A stretch of DNA of 64,000 bases from Streptomyces sp. NBC_01214 (GTDB lineage: Bacteria; Actinomycetota; Actinomycetes; Streptomycetales; Streptomycetaceae). The translations under genes and the position numbers were made by a program. The stretch spans positions 4,063,001 through 4,127,000 of the forward strand of contig NZ_JAPEOS010000001.1 of assembly GCF_026340975.1 (NCBI RefSeq), read 5' to 3'. Below are positions 1 through 8,934 of this stretch, one piece after another. The first letter of the stretch is position 1. Each line of letters starts with the position of its first letter. The notes beneath the pieces are model-generated. The model saw nothing but the letters and a program-made list of their open reading frames with translations, did not search any database and had not been told where the DNA came from.

Positions 1-1
1 C

Positions 2-1162
2 ACCGAGATGCTGCACGTCTTCATCTCCGCGGCCGACGAGGACATCCGCCCCGGTTCCACCGGCCGTCCCGTTCCGGGTTACCGCGCCGCGGTGGTCGAC
101 GAGAACGGCGACCCCGTCCCCGACGGACGACCCGGCCTCCTCGCGGTCACCGGTCCCACCGGATGCCGCTACCTGGAGGACCCGCGCCAGGCCTCGTACG
201 TCAGGAACGGCTGGAACATCACCGGGGACACCTACGTCCGCGACGCCGAGGGCTACTTCTGGTACGTCGCCCGCAGCGACGACATGATCGTCTCCTCCGG
301 CTACAACATCGCGGGCCCCGAGGTCGAGAAGGCCCTCGTCACGCACCCGTACGTCGAGGAGTGCGCGGTGGTCGGGGCCCCGGACGCCCGGCGCGGCATG
401 CTCGTGAAGGCGTACGTCGTCCTGGGCGCCGGTGTCCCGGCCGACGGGGCGACCGTCCGCGAGCTCCAGACCCACGTCAAACAGACCATCGCCCCGTACA
501 AGTACCCGCGCGCCGTCGAGTTCGTCACCGCGCTCCCGCGCACCGGCACCGGTAAGCTCCGGCGCGGTGAACTGCGCGAACGCGCCCGCACCGAAGCCGC
601 CCCCGGCCCCGAAGCCGCCCCCGGCCCCGAAGCGGCCCCCGGCGCCGAAGCCATCCCCGGCCCCGACGCCGCCCCCGAGGCAGCCCCTGCTCCCGCGCCC
701 GTCGAGCCGGCCGGCGTCGTCGTCGAACGCCGCGTCGAGTGGACCGACACTGATGCCGCCGGCCACTACCACCACTCCACCGTCGTGCGCTGGGTCGAGG
801 CGGCCGAGGCCGTCCTGCTCCAGCGCCTGGGCCTCTCGCACCTGTTCGGCAGCACGCCCCGGGTCCACTTCGAGGCCGACTACCGGGCCCGCCTCTGGTT
901 CGGGGACGCCGTGCGCACCGAACTCAAGGTCACCAAGGTCGGCACGGCCTCCCTGCACTACGCCTTCACCGTACGGGGCGCGCAGGGCGGCGAGGCGGCC
1001 AGGGGCCGCATGGTCATCGCCCACTCGGCCGCCCACGCCACCGGGGCGACCCCCTGGCCCGCCGAGGTACGGGACCTGCTCGGCACGGCGGGACCGCAGC
1101 AACCGGAACTACTCACCACCGCACCATCAGCAGGAGGCACGCCGTGCGCGTCGCAGTCATAG
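2..1162 (+). CDS. Aryl-CoA ligase (C-terminal part) fused to a hot-dog thioesterase
   Basis: The gene enters from the left edge, so its N-terminal ligase part is missing. The visible first 190 residues are the end of an ANL-family ligase of the benzoate/salicylate-CoA type. They start in the TEMLH motif and contain the TGD and SGYNI motifs and the catalytic-lysine segment TGTGKL. An Ala/Pro/Glu-rich linker follows, then a 4HBT hot-dog domain with the WTDTDAAGHYHH signature of acyl-CoA thioesterases. The fused enzyme would make the aryl-CoA and later hydrolyse the hydroxylated aryl-CoA. Its stop overlaps the next start by 19 bases, so the genes are translationally linked. The substrate is inferred from the neighbours (salicylyl-CoA hydroxylase, gentisate dioxygenase). 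Confidence 0.85.
   Translation, partial: TEMLHVFISAADEDIRPGSTGRPVPGYRAAVVDENGDPVPDGRPGLLAVTGPTGCRYLEDPRQASYVRNGWNITGDTYVRDAEGYFWYVARSDDMIVSSGYNIAGPEVEKALVTHPYVEECAVVGAPDARRGMLVKAYVVLGAGVPADGATVRELQTHVKQTIAPYKYPRAVEFVTALPRTGTGKLRRGELRERARTEAAPGPEAAPGPEAAPGAEAIPGPDAAPEAAPAPAPVEPAGVVVERRVEWTDTDAAGHYHHSTVVRWVEAAEAVLLQRLGLSHLFGSTPRVHFEADYRARLWFGDAVRTELKVTKVGTASLHYAFTVRGAQGGEAARGRMVIAHSAAHATGATPWPAEVRDLLGTAGPQQPELLTTAPSAGGTPCASQS
598..683 (+). repeat. Imperfect 18-bp tandem repeat in the ligase-thioesterase linker
   Basis: About four to five degenerate copies of an 18-bp unit encode repeats of Glu-Ala-Ala-Pro-Gly-Pro. The repeat forms the flexible linker between the ligase and thioesterase domains and could vary in copy number between strains. 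Confidence 0.75.
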
Positions 1163-3447
1163 GAGGAGGGCCCGGCGGACTGTACTTCGCGGCCCTCACC
1201 AAACAGCTCTCCCCGCACTGGGAGGTCACCGTCTGGGAACGCAACGCCCCCGACGACACCTTCGGCTTCGGGGTCGTCTTCTCCGACGAGACGCTCGACG
1301 GCATCGCCCAGGCCGACCGCGAGGTCTACGAGGCGATGTCGGCCGAGTTCGCCCGCTGGACCGACATCGACGTCCGCCACCGGGGGAGCACCCTGACCTC
1401 GGGCGGCCACGGCTTCGCCGCCCTCGGCCGGCAGCACCTCCTGCGCATCCTCCAGCAGCGCTGCGCCGACCTGGCGGTGGACGTCCGCTACCGCACCCAG
1501 TCCCCGCCCGCTGCCGAACTCGCCGCCGACTACGACCTGGTGGTGGCGTGCGACGGCGTTCGGTCGGCCACCCGCGCCGCCTACGCCGACACCTTCGCCC
1601 CCGACCTCGACGAGCGGTCCGGCCGCTACATGTGGCTCGGCACGGACAAGGTCTTCGAGGCCTTCACCTTCATCGTCGACGAGCACGACTTCGGCACCCT
1701 CCAGGTGCACGCCTACCCCTACGACGCCACCCGCTCCACCTTCATCGTGGAGATGGCGCAGGACGCGTGGCGGCGCGCCGGCTTCGAGGAGTTCGCCGAC
1801 CGCGACCATCCGCCCGGCACCAGCGACGAGGACAGCATCCGGCGCTGCGAGGAACTCCTCGCGGGCCACCTCGACGGCCACCGCCTGATCCCCAACAACT
1901 CCAAGTGGCTGCGCTTCACCACCGTCCGCAACAGGACCTGGCGGCACGAGAACGTCGTCCTGCTCGGCGACGCCGCCCACACCGCGCACTTCTCCATCGG
2001 CTCCGGCACCAAGCTCGCCATGGAGGACGCCCTCGTGCTCGCGGCCAGCCTGCACGAGCACCCCGACGTGCCGACCGCCCTCGCCGCGTACGAGCAGGAG
2101 CGCAGGCCGGTCGTGGAATCCACCCAGCGCGCGGCCCAGGCCAGCCTGGAATGGTTCGAGCACATCGACCGGTACACCGGCCAGGACCCGCACCAGTTCG
2201 CCTTCAACCTCCTCACCCGCAGCCGCCGCGTCACCTACGACAAGCTGCGCGTGCGCGACGAGGGCTTCACCACCGCGGTCAACCGCTCCTCGGCCGTGCC
2301 GCCGATGTTCCGCCCCTACCCGCTGGGCGGCCTGCTGCTGCGCAACCGGGTCGTCGTACCGCCCACCGCCCTGCACACCGCGCGCGACGGGGTCCCCGGC
2401 GACTTCGACCTCGTCCACCTCAGCACGCAGGCCGTCGGCGGTGCCGGGCTGGTCCTCGCCGGAATGACGGCCGTCAGCGCCGACGGCCGGGCCACCCCCG
2501 GCTGCCCCGGCCTGTGGAACGACGAACAGGAGGCGGCCTGGCGGAGCCTCACCGACTTCGTCCACGGCCAGAGCGACACCTGCCTCGGCATCCAACTGAC
2601 CCACGCCGGACGTCGCGCGGCCACCCACGGCGGCGGGCGGCCGGTCGCCGCCTCGGCACTGCCCTGGGACGAGCGGAGCCCGGTGCCGCGCGAGGCCGAC
2701 CGGGCCGACATGGACGCGCTCGTACGGGACTTCGTGGCCGCGGCCCGGCGGGCCGACCGGGCGGGCTTCGACGCGCTGGAACTCCAGTACGGGCACGGAC
2801 ACCTGCTGTCGGGCTTCCTGTCCCCGCTGACCAACCTGCGCACCGACGCGTACGGCGGCGATCTGGCCGGAAGGCTGCGGCTCCCCCTCGAGGTGCTGCG
2901 CGCCGTACGGGAGGCGTGGCCGGCCGGCAAGGCCCTCCTCGTGCGGATCTCCGCCGCGGACTGGGCCGAGGGCGGCACCACCGAGGCCGACGCCGTCCGG
3001 ATCGCGGGCGCGCTCGCCGAGGCGGGCGCCGACGCCATCGACGTCTCCACCGGCGAGGTCGTCGCGCACGAGCGTCCCCGCTACGGCCGCAGCTACCAGA
3101 CCCCGTACGCCGACCTCATCCGCAACGCCACCGGGGTCCCCACCATCGCCGTCGGCGCGATCTCCACCTACGACGACGTGAACTCGATCATCCTGGCCGG
3201 CCGGGCGGACCTGTGCGGCGTCGGCCGTGCCCAGCTCCACGACCCGCTCTGGACCCTGCACGCCGCGGCCGCCCAGGGCTACCAGGGCCCGGCAGCGCCC
3301 TGGGCCCGCGCCTGGCGGGCGGGCAGCGGGCGGCTCCCGTCGGCGCGCACCGACCGGATCCCGCCGCGCCTCGAACTCCTGCGGCAGCCCGCCGAGTCCG
3401 TCCACCGCCGCTGGCTGCCCCGCACAGCCGTTCCCGCCCACCCTTGA
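1144..3447 (+). CDS. Bifunctional salicylyl-CoA 5-hydroxylase / OYE-type flavin oxidoreductase
   Basis: 767 residues from a GTG start. The N-terminal half is a class A FAD monooxygenase: a GGGPGG dinucleotide fold at residues 8-13 and GDAAHTAHF near 275. From about residue 388 an Old Yellow Enzyme barrel begins (FRPYPLGGLLLRNRV). This two-domain architecture is known from salicylyl-CoA 5-hydroxylase and from 2-aminobenzoyl-CoA monooxygenase/reductase. A gentisate dioxygenase two genes downstream favours salicylyl-CoA to gentisyl-CoA. It is cytoplasmic and uses FAD, FMN and NAD(P)H. The anthranilate alternative cannot be excluded from sequence alone. Confidence 0.88.
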   Translation: MRVAVIGGGPGGLYFAALTKQLSPHWEVTVWERNAPDDTFGFGVVFSDETLDGIAQADREVYEAMSAEFARWTDIDVRHRGSTLTSGGHGFAALGRQHLLRILQQRCADLAVDVRYRTQSPPAAELAADYDLVVACDGVRSATRAAYADTFAPDLDERSGRYMWLGTDKVFEAFTFIVDEHDFGTLQVHAYPYDATRSTFIVEMAQDAWRRAGFEEFADRDHPPGTSDEDSIRRCEELLAGHLDGHRLIPNNSKWLRFTTVRNRTWRHENVVLLGDAAHTAHFSIGSGTKLAMEDALVLAASLHEHPDVPTALAAYEQERRPVVESTQRAAQASLEWFEHIDRYTGQDPHQFAFNLLTRSRRVTYDKLRVRDEGFTTAVNRSSAVPPMFRPYPLGGLLLRNRVVVPPTALHTARDGVPGDFDLVHLSTQAVGGAGLVLAGMTAVSADGRATPGCPGLWNDEQEAAWRSLTDFVHGQSDTCLGIQLTHAGRRAATHGGGRPVAASALPWDERSPVPREADRADMDALVRDFVAAARRADRAGFDALELQYGHGHLLSGFLSPLTNLRTDAYGGDLAGRLRLPLEVLRAVREAWPAGKALLVRISAADWAEGGTTEADAVRIAGALAEAGADAIDVSTGEVVAHERPRYGRSYQTPYADLIRNATGVPTIAVGAISTYDDVNSIILAGRADLCGVGRAQLHDPLWTLHAAAAQGYQGPAAPWARAWRAGSGRLPSARTDRIPPRLELLRQPAESVHRRWLPRTAVPAHP

Positions 3448-3467
3448 GCCCGGAGGTACCCCCGCCC

Positions 3468-4517
3468 ATGGACAGGGACCACCCGCCCCGCTTCACGGCA
3501 GCGGCCGTCCAGGCCGCGCCCGTCTACCTCGATCCCGCCGCCACCGTCGACAAGGCCGTCGCCCTGATCGCCGAGGCCGCGGCGGGCGGCGCCGAACTCG
3601 TCGTCTTCCCGGAGGCGTTCGTCCCCGGCTACCCCTACTGGAACTGGACGATGAACCCGGTCCAGGGCTCCCCCTGGTTCGAGCGGCTCCAGCGCGCCTC
3701 CGTCGACGTCCCCGGCCCGCACGTCGACACCCTGCGCGCGGCGGCCCGCCGGCACGGCGTCGTCCTCGTCATCGGGGTCAACGAGCGGGCCGCGCACAGC
3801 CTCGGCGTCCTCTACAACACCCTGCTCACCATCGGACCCGACGGCGAACTCCTCGGCGTGCACCGCAAGCTGGTGCCGACCTGGGCCGAGAAGCTCACCT
3901 GGACCGGCGGCGACGGCAGCTCGCTGGTCGTCCACGACACCCCGGTCGGCCCGCTCGGCGCGCTGGCCTGCGGCGAGAACACCAACACCCTGGCCCGTTT
4001 CGCCCTCCTCGCGCAGGGCGAACTCGTCCACGCCTCCTGCTACATCGCCCTGCCCGTCGCCCCCGCCGACTACGACATGGCCGACGCGATCGCCGTCCGC
4101 ACCGCCGCCCACAGCTTCGAGGGCAAGGTCTTCTCCGTCGTCGCCTGCTCCACCGTCTCCCCGGAGATCGTGGACGCCGTCGCCGGGGACGACGAGGAGC
4201 TGCGGAAGCAGTTCACCCGCCCCCGCAGCGCCCTGTCCGGGATCTTCGGCCCCGACGGCCGACCGGTCACCGAGCCCCTCGTCGACGACGAGGGCATCGT
4301 CTACGGCGAGATCGACCTCGCCCGGTGCATCCAGCCCAAGCAGATGCACGACATCGTCGGCCACTACAACCGCTTCGACGTCTTCCGCCTCGAAGTGGAC
4401 AACCGCCCGAGGCCGCCGGTCACCTTCACCGCGCCCGCTGCTGCCGCCGCGCCGACCGAGGCGTTCACCGCTCCCGCTGCTCCCGCTGCTCCCGCCGCTC
4501 CCGAGGAGGACGTATGA
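3468..4517 (+). CDS. Nitrilase-superfamily carbon-nitrogen hydrolase
   Basis: 349 residues with the nitrilase catalytic set: Glu49 (VVFPEAF), Lys134 (HRKLVPTWAEK, with accessory Glu141) and nucleophile Cys168 (ACGENTNTLAR). The residue after the cysteine is Gly, not the Trp common in plant and arylaceto-nitrilases, which puts it in a different subgroup. The tail is Ala/Pro-rich. The start is chosen after GGAGG; the much longer open frame upstream is a shadow of the hydroxylase gene. The stop overlaps the dioxygenase start (ATGA). In this operon it could turn an aromatic nitrile or amide into the acid that the ligase activates; the substrate is a guess. Confidence 0.82.
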   Translation: MDRDHPPRFTAAAVQAAPVYLDPAATVDKAVALIAEAAAGGAELVVFPEAFVPGYPYWNWTMNPVQGSPWFERLQRASVDVPGPHVDTLRAAARRHGVVLVIGVNERAAHSLGVLYNTLLTIGPDGELLGVHRKLVPTWAEKLTWTGGDGSSLVVHDTPVGPLGALACGENTNTLARFALLAQGELVHASCYIALPVAPADYDMADAIAVRTAAHSFEGKVFSVVACSTVSPEIVDAVAGDDEELRKQFTRPRSALSGIFGPDGRPVTEPLVDDEGIVYGEIDLARCIQPKQMHDIVGHYNRFDVFRLEVDNRPRPPVTFTAPAAAAAPTEAFTAPAAPAAPAAPEEDV

Positions 4518-5626
4518 CCATCGAGCAGGACGACACCGTGCTCGGCCGTGCCCGGGTCTTCGACACCCCCGAGCTCACCGCGTACTACGAGGAGCTCGGC
4601 ACCCTCGACGCGGGCGCCCTGTGGACCGTCGCCAACGACATCGAGCCCTGGTACCCGCAGCCCCGGTCCGTGCCCGTGCTGTGGCGCTACGCCGACCTGC
4701 GCCCCCTGGTCCACAAGGCCCTCGGCCTCGTCAAGGGCGACGACGCCGGCCGCCGGGTCGTCATGCTCGTCAACCCGGGCCGCAAGGAGGTCAGCGCCGC
4801 CGCCGGACTCCTCTACACCGGGCTCCAGATCATCGGTCCCGGCGAGGCCATGACCGCACACCGCCATCAGGCGGCGGCCCTGCGCTTCGTCCACGAGGGC
4901 ACCGGGGCCTGGACGATCGTCGACGGCCAGAAGCTGAAGGTGGGCCCCCGCGACTTCGCCATCACCCCCAACGGCACCTGGCACGAGCACGGCAACGACG
5001 CCGACGACGCCCCCGTCATCTGGCAGGACGGACTCGACATCCCCCTGGTCAACGCCCTGGACGCCGGGTTCTACGAGGTCCACCCCGAGCTGTACCAGAC
5101 CCCCGGAAAGGTCATCAACTCCTCGGTCCTGACCTACGCGGCGAACCTGCTGCCCTACGGGGCGGAGAAGTGGACCCGGCCCTACTCGCCGCTGCTCGCC
5201 TATCCCTGGGAGCCCACGTACGAAGCCCTGCGGGGCCTCGCGAAGGCGACCGAGGGCTCCCCGTACGACGGGGTCATCGCCGAGTACACCAACCCGGTGA
5301 CGGGTGGCCCGGTCATGCCGACCATGGGCGCCCACATGCAGCTGCTGCGCCCCGGCCAGGCCACCCTCGCCCACCGCCACACCGGCTCGGTGATCTACAC
5401 GGCGGCCAAGGGCCACGGCGTTTCGGTGATCGCCGGACAGCGCTTCGAGTGGAAGCAGGGCGACATCTTCTGCGTCCCGTCCTGGGCCTGGCACGAGCAC
5501 CACAACCTCGACCCGGCCGAGGACGCCTGCCTCTTCTCCTTCAACGACTTCCCCGTCATGCGCTCGCTCGGCTTCCACCGGGAAGAGGCGTACGCCGACA
5601 ACGGCGGCCACCAGCCCACCACCTGA
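4514..5626 (+). CDS. Gentisate 1,2-dioxygenase
   Basis: 370 residues forming a bicupin. The first cupin carries the metal-binding His116 and His118 (TAHRHQ) and His157/His159 (GTWHEHG). The second has the matching AHRHTGS and WAWHEHH segments. The family uses Fe(II) and O2 to cleave gentisate to maleylpyruvate, which fits the neighbouring hydroxylase and FAH-type hydrolase. The ATG start overlaps the nitrilase stop by four bases, so co-expression by translational coupling is likely. Confidence 0.9.
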   Translation: MTIEQDDTVLGRARVFDTPELTAYYEELGTLDAGALWTVANDIEPWYPQPRSVPVLWRYADLRPLVHKALGLVKGDDAGRRVVMLVNPGRKEVSAAAGLLYTGLQIIGPGEAMTAHRHQAAALRFVHEGTGAWTIVDGQKLKVGPRDFAITPNGTWHEHGNDADDAPVIWQDGLDIPLVNALDAGFYEVHPELYQTPGKVINSSVLTYAANLLPYGAEKWTRPYSPLLAYPWEPTYEALRGLAKATEGSPYDGVIAEYTNPVTGGPVMPTMGAHMQLLRPGQATLAHRHTGSVIYTAAKGHGVSVIAGQRFEWKQGDIFCVPSWAWHEHHNLDPAEDACLFSFNDFPVMRSLGFHREEAYADNGGHQPTT

Positions 5627-5666
5627 ACCGCTCCGCCCCGCACCCCCTCATACGCAAGGAGCCCCC

Positions 5667-6572
5667 ATGCGATTGGTCAGCTACACCCTCGACGATGCTT
5701 CGGTGCGTCTCGGCGCCCAGGTCGACGACCTCGTCGTGGACCTCACCACCCTGGCCCGGCGGGCCGGCGCGCAACTGCCCCCGGACCTGCTGTCGTTCAT
5801 CCGGGCCGGCGCCGGCGCCCAGGAGGCCGCGCGCGGACTGCTGGCCGCCGGACCCGCCGCCTGGCCCGCCGAGGCCGTCCACCGGATCGGGGCCGTGTCC
5901 CTGCGGGCCCCCCTGCGACCCGGCAAGATCATCGGCGTCGGACTCAACTACATCGAGCACGTCGAGGAGTCCAGCCGCAGTCTCGACACCGACAAGGACC
6001 TGCCGCCGCGCCCCGTCCTCTTCGGCAAGCCCGCCACCGCCGTCACCGGCCCCGGAGCGCCGATCCTGCACAACGCCGACCTGACCACCCAGCTGGACTG
6101 GGAGTGCGAACTCGCCGTGGTCATCGGCCGCACCGCCTTCCGGGTGAGCGAGGAGGACGCGTACGAGCACATCTTCGGCTTCAGCATCGTCAACGACATC
6201 AGCGCCCGCGACCAGCGCCGCTCCGGACAGTGGTTCTTCTCCAAGGGCCAGGACTCCTACGCCCCCTTCGGCCCGGTGGTCGTCACCCGCGACGCGATCC
6301 CCGACCCGATGGCCCTCGACCTCTCGCTGCGCGTCAACGGCGTCACCAAGCAGAAGTCGAACACCCGGCACATGCTCTTCCCCATCGCCCGCCTCATCGC
6401 CGACATCAGCTCCGGCATGACCCTGGAGCCCGGCGACGTCATCGCGACGGGCTCACCGTCCGGCGTGGGCGCAGGCATGGTCCCGCCCGAGTTCCTGCGC
6501 CCCGGTGACACCGTCGAGGCCACGGTCGAAGGCATCGGCACCCTGACCAACCCCGTCGTCGACGCCCGCTGA
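5667..6572 (+). CDS. FAH-family hydrolase, likely maleylpyruvate or fumarylpyruvate hydrolase
   Basis: 301 residues with a C-terminal fumarylacetoacetase fold. The acidic metal ligands lie in DWECELAVVIGR and the conserved IVNDISARD segment follows; the typical late signature IATGSPSGVG is present. The start follows AAGGAG. No maleylpyruvate isomerase is seen in the operon and a maleate isomerase follows directly. The best reading is therefore direct hydrolysis of maleylpyruvate to pyruvate and maleate. If an isomerase exists elsewhere, fumarylpyruvate would be the substrate. Confidence 0.85.
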   Translation: MRLVSYTLDDASVRLGAQVDDLVVDLTTLARRAGAQLPPDLLSFIRAGAGAQEAARGLLAAGPAAWPAEAVHRIGAVSLRAPLRPGKIIGVGLNYIEHVEESSRSLDTDKDLPPRPVLFGKPATAVTGPGAPILHNADLTTQLDWECELAVVIGRTAFRVSEEDAYEHIFGFSIVNDISARDQRRSGQWFFSKGQDSYAPFGPVVVTRDAIPDPMALDLSLRVNGVTKQKSNTRHMLFPIARLIADISSGMTLEPGDVIATGSPSGVGAGMVPPEFLRPGDTVEATVEGIGTLTNPVVDAR

Positions 6573-6597
6573 CCCGCCCGGGCAAGAAGGAGTACCC

Positions 6598-7383
6598 GTG
6601 TCACCCCGCACCTACCGCATCGGCCAGATCGTGCCGAGTTCCAACGTCACCATGGAGACGGAGGTGCCGGCCATCCTCCGGGGCCGCCAAGCCGTCGTCC
6701 CCGACGAGCGCTTCACCTTCCATTCCAGCCGGATGCGCATGACCCACGTGACCCCGGAACAGCTGAGGGCCATGGACGCCGACTCCGACCGCTGCGCCGT
6801 GGAACTCTCCGACGCCCGGGTCGACGTACTGGGCTACGCCTGCCTGGTGGCCATCATGAGCATGGGCCTCGGCTACCACCGCATCTCGGAGCAGCGCCTG
6901 CGCGCCCGGACCGCAGAGAACGGCGCGCCCGCCCCGGTCGTCACCAGCGCCGGAGCCCTCGTCCACGGGCTGCACACCATCGGCGCCCGGAAGATCGTGC
7001 TGCTGGCCCCCTACATGCGCCCGCTCACGCGGACCGTCGTGGACTACCTGACGCACGAGGGCATCGAGGTACTCGACCACAAGTCCCTCGAAATTCCCGA
7101 CAACCTGGACGTCGCCGCCCACGACCCGGCCCGGCTGCCGGGTCTCGCCCGGGCCCTGGAGTACGCCGACGCCGACGCGGTCGTGCTCTCGGCATGCGTG
7201 CAGATGCCCTCGCTCGGCGCCATCGAGGAGACCGAGCAGCTCCTCGGCAAACCGGTGGTGTCCGCGGCGGTCTGCACGGCCCACCAGCTGCTGCGCTCCC
7301 TGGACCTGGACGCGGTGGCACCGGGGGCGGGCCACCTGCTGTCGGGCGCGTACGCACGCTCACCGCTGCCCGGGCAGCCCTGA
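6598..7383 (+). CDS. Maleate cis-trans isomerase
   Basis: 261 residues from GTG after AAGGAG. Asp/Glu racemase superfamily with two catalytic-type cysteines, Cys82 (GYACLVAIM) and Cys200 (LSACVQMPS). Asn16 (PSSNVTME), Tyr139 (LAPYMRP) and Asn169 (PDNLD) match in order and spacing the Asn/Cys/Tyr/Asn/Cys active-site set that I recall for Nocardia maleate isomerase (shifted by about six residues). It converts maleate to fumarate without a cofactor and closes the pathway to the TCA cycle. It is the last gene of the operon. Arylmalonate decarboxylase is a related alternative but usually lacks the first cysteine. Confidence 0.85.
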   Translation: MSPRTYRIGQIVPSSNVTMETEVPAILRGRQAVVPDERFTFHSSRMRMTHVTPEQLRAMDADSDRCAVELSDARVDVLGYACLVAIMSMGLGYHRISEQRLRARTAENGAPAPVVTSAGALVHGLHTIGARKIVLLAPYMRPLTRTVVDYLTHEGIEVLDHKSLEIPDNLDVAAHDPARLPGLARALEYADADAVVLSACVQMPSLGAIEETEQLLGKPVVSAAVCTAHQLLRSLDLDAVAPGAGHLLSGAYARSPLPGQP

Positions 7384-7391
7384 GCCGCCGG

Positions 7392-7778
7392 CTACCGCAC
7401 GGGAGGCGGCACCGTGTAGTTCGGGACCGAGGGGTCCTTCGGGTCGAACGGCGTCGGCTTCCGGCTCGCCGGCGGCGGATCGGCTCCACGGTTCGGGTCC
7501 TGCGGGATCTGCGACGGGCCCGCAGGGGTCCGCCCCGGCCCAGACCCGCCGGTGGCCGAAGAACTCGGTTCCGCGGCCGGCGTCGAAGCCGGAGCGCCCG
7601 GCTGCCCGGTCGCCGGCTCCGAGGGGGAGGGGGCCGGCGGGGCGGGGGACGGGGTCGGGGCCGGGGCGCCCGGCTTCCCGGCGTCCGGTCCCTCAGCGCC
7701 GCCGGAACAGCCGGCCAGCGTCAGGGCGACCGCCAGCGCCACGGTCACGGCGCCCGCCACCCGCTCTCCGGAACCCAT
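7392..7778 (-). CDS. Proline-rich secreted lipoprotein, function unknown
   Basis: 128 residues from the chosen ATG; a GTG at 7802 would add eight residues. The signal peptide ends in the lipobox LAGC, so the protein should be lipid-anchored outside the membrane. The rest is low-complexity Pro/Ala/Ser sequence ending in TVPPPVR, with no recognisable domain. It converges on the maleate isomerase gene with only eight bases between them. Confidence 0.65.
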   Translation of the reverse strand: MGSGERVAGAVTVALAVALTLAGCSGGAEGPDAGKPGAPAPTPSPAPPAPSPSEPATGQPGAPASTPAAEPSSSATGGSGPGRTPAGPSQIPQDPNRGADPPPASRKPTPFDPKDPSVPNYTVPPPVR

Positions 7779-7836
7779 GCCCACCACCCGCCCGTCCCGC
7801 ACGCACGCACGCCCGTTCGGGTCGGGCGATCGTGGC

Positions 7837-8892
7837 TCAGCCGCGCGCCGCCGCCCCCGGCAGGATGATCGTGACCCCGCGCCCGGCCGCCGTGCCCATG
7901 GCGGCCAGCGCCGCCGGGGCCGCCTCGAGCGGGATCGTCGAGGTGACCAGAAGGTCCGGCCGCAGCACCCCGCCGCGGACCATTTCCATCATCGGCGGGT
8001 AGGCGTGCGCCGCCATGCCGTGGCTGCCGAGGACCTCCAGCTCCCAGCCGATCACCCGGTCCATCGGCAGGGCGGCCGCGCCGGCCGCCGCCGGCAGCAG
8101 TCCCACCTGTACGTGCCGCCCGCGCCGGCGCAGCCCGGCCACCGAGGCCGCCGCCGTCGCCGGTGATCCCAGCGCGTCCAGGGACAGGTGCGCGCCCCCG
8201 CCGGTCGCGTCCCGGACGGCCTGCGCGGTGTCGGCGCCGTCCCGGGCGTCCACGCAGTGCACGGCGCCGAACTCCCGCGCCAACTCCAGCGCCCCCGGCG
8301 CCGTGTCCACGGCGACCACCCGGGCCCCGGCCGCCGCCGCGATCATCACGGCGGAGAGCCCCACCCCACCGCAGCCGTACACGGCCACCCATTCGCCCGC
8401 CGCCACCCGGCCCCGCGCCACCACCGCCCGGAACGCCGTCGCGAAGCGGCAGCCGAGACCGGCCGCCGTCGCGTACGAGAGCTCCTCGGGGACGGCCACC
8501 AGGTTCACGTCGGCGCGGTCCAGGGCCACGTACTCGGCGAAGGACCCCCAGTGCGTGAACCCGGGCTGCGTCTGCCGCGCGCACACCTGGTGGTCACCGG
8601 CCGCACAGTCGGCGCAGCTGCCGCAGGCGCACACGAACGGCGCCGTGACCCGGTCGCCGACCCGCCAGTTCATGACGCCGGACCCCACGGCTTCGACCAC
8701 ACCGGCGAGTTCGTGCCCGGGGACGTGCGGCAGCACGATGTCCGGGTCGTGCCCCATCCACCCGTGCCAGTCGCTGCGGCACAGCCCGGTGGCTTCCACC
8801 CGCACCACCACCCCGCCCGCCGGCGGACCCGGCTCGGCCACCTCCCGCACCTCGGCCTGCTCGCCGTACCGCTCGAAGACCACCGCTCGCAT
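7837..8892 (-). CDS. Zinc-dependent alcohol dehydrogenase, MDR family
   Basis: 351 residues. Catalytic-zinc ligands Cys38 and His60-Glu61 (PGHE) are present, and the structural-zinc cysteines are at 90, 93, 96 and 104. The Rossmann motif is YGCGGVGLSA. This is a complete medium-chain NAD(P)-dependent dehydrogenase; the substrate cannot be read from sequence. It stands alone with its own RBS and is transcribed away from the catabolic operon. Confidence 0.88.
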   Translation of the reverse strand: MRAVVFERYGEQAEVREVAEPGPPAGGVVVRVEATGLCRSDWHGWMGHDPDIVLPHVPGHELAGVVEAVGSGVMNWRVGDRVTAPFVCACGSCADCAAGDHQVCARQTQPGFTHWGSFAEYVALDRADVNLVAVPEELSYATAAGLGCRFATAFRAVVARGRVAAGEWVAVYGCGGVGLSAVMIAAAAGARVVAVDTAPGALELAREFGAVHCVDARDGADTAQAVRDATGGGAHLSLDALGSPATAAASVAGLRRRGRHVQVGLLPAAAGAAALPMDRVIGWELEVLGSHGMAAHAYPPMMEMVRGGVLRPDLLVTSTIPLEAAPAALAAMGTAAGRGVTIILPGAAARG

Positions 8893-8934
8893 GGATCCCG
8901 CCCTCCGCTCGACCGACCGGCAGGCTACCGGGCC

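Noticed and set aside
958..3441. Long minus-strand open frame
   Set aside because: It is the antisense shadow of the salicylyl-CoA hydroxylase gene, Val/Gly/Asp-rich without any domain.
432..3467. N-terminal extension of the nitrilase frame
   Set aside because: It overlaps two well-supported genes in another frame, has biased shadow composition, and a clear GGAGG-ATG start exists at 3468.
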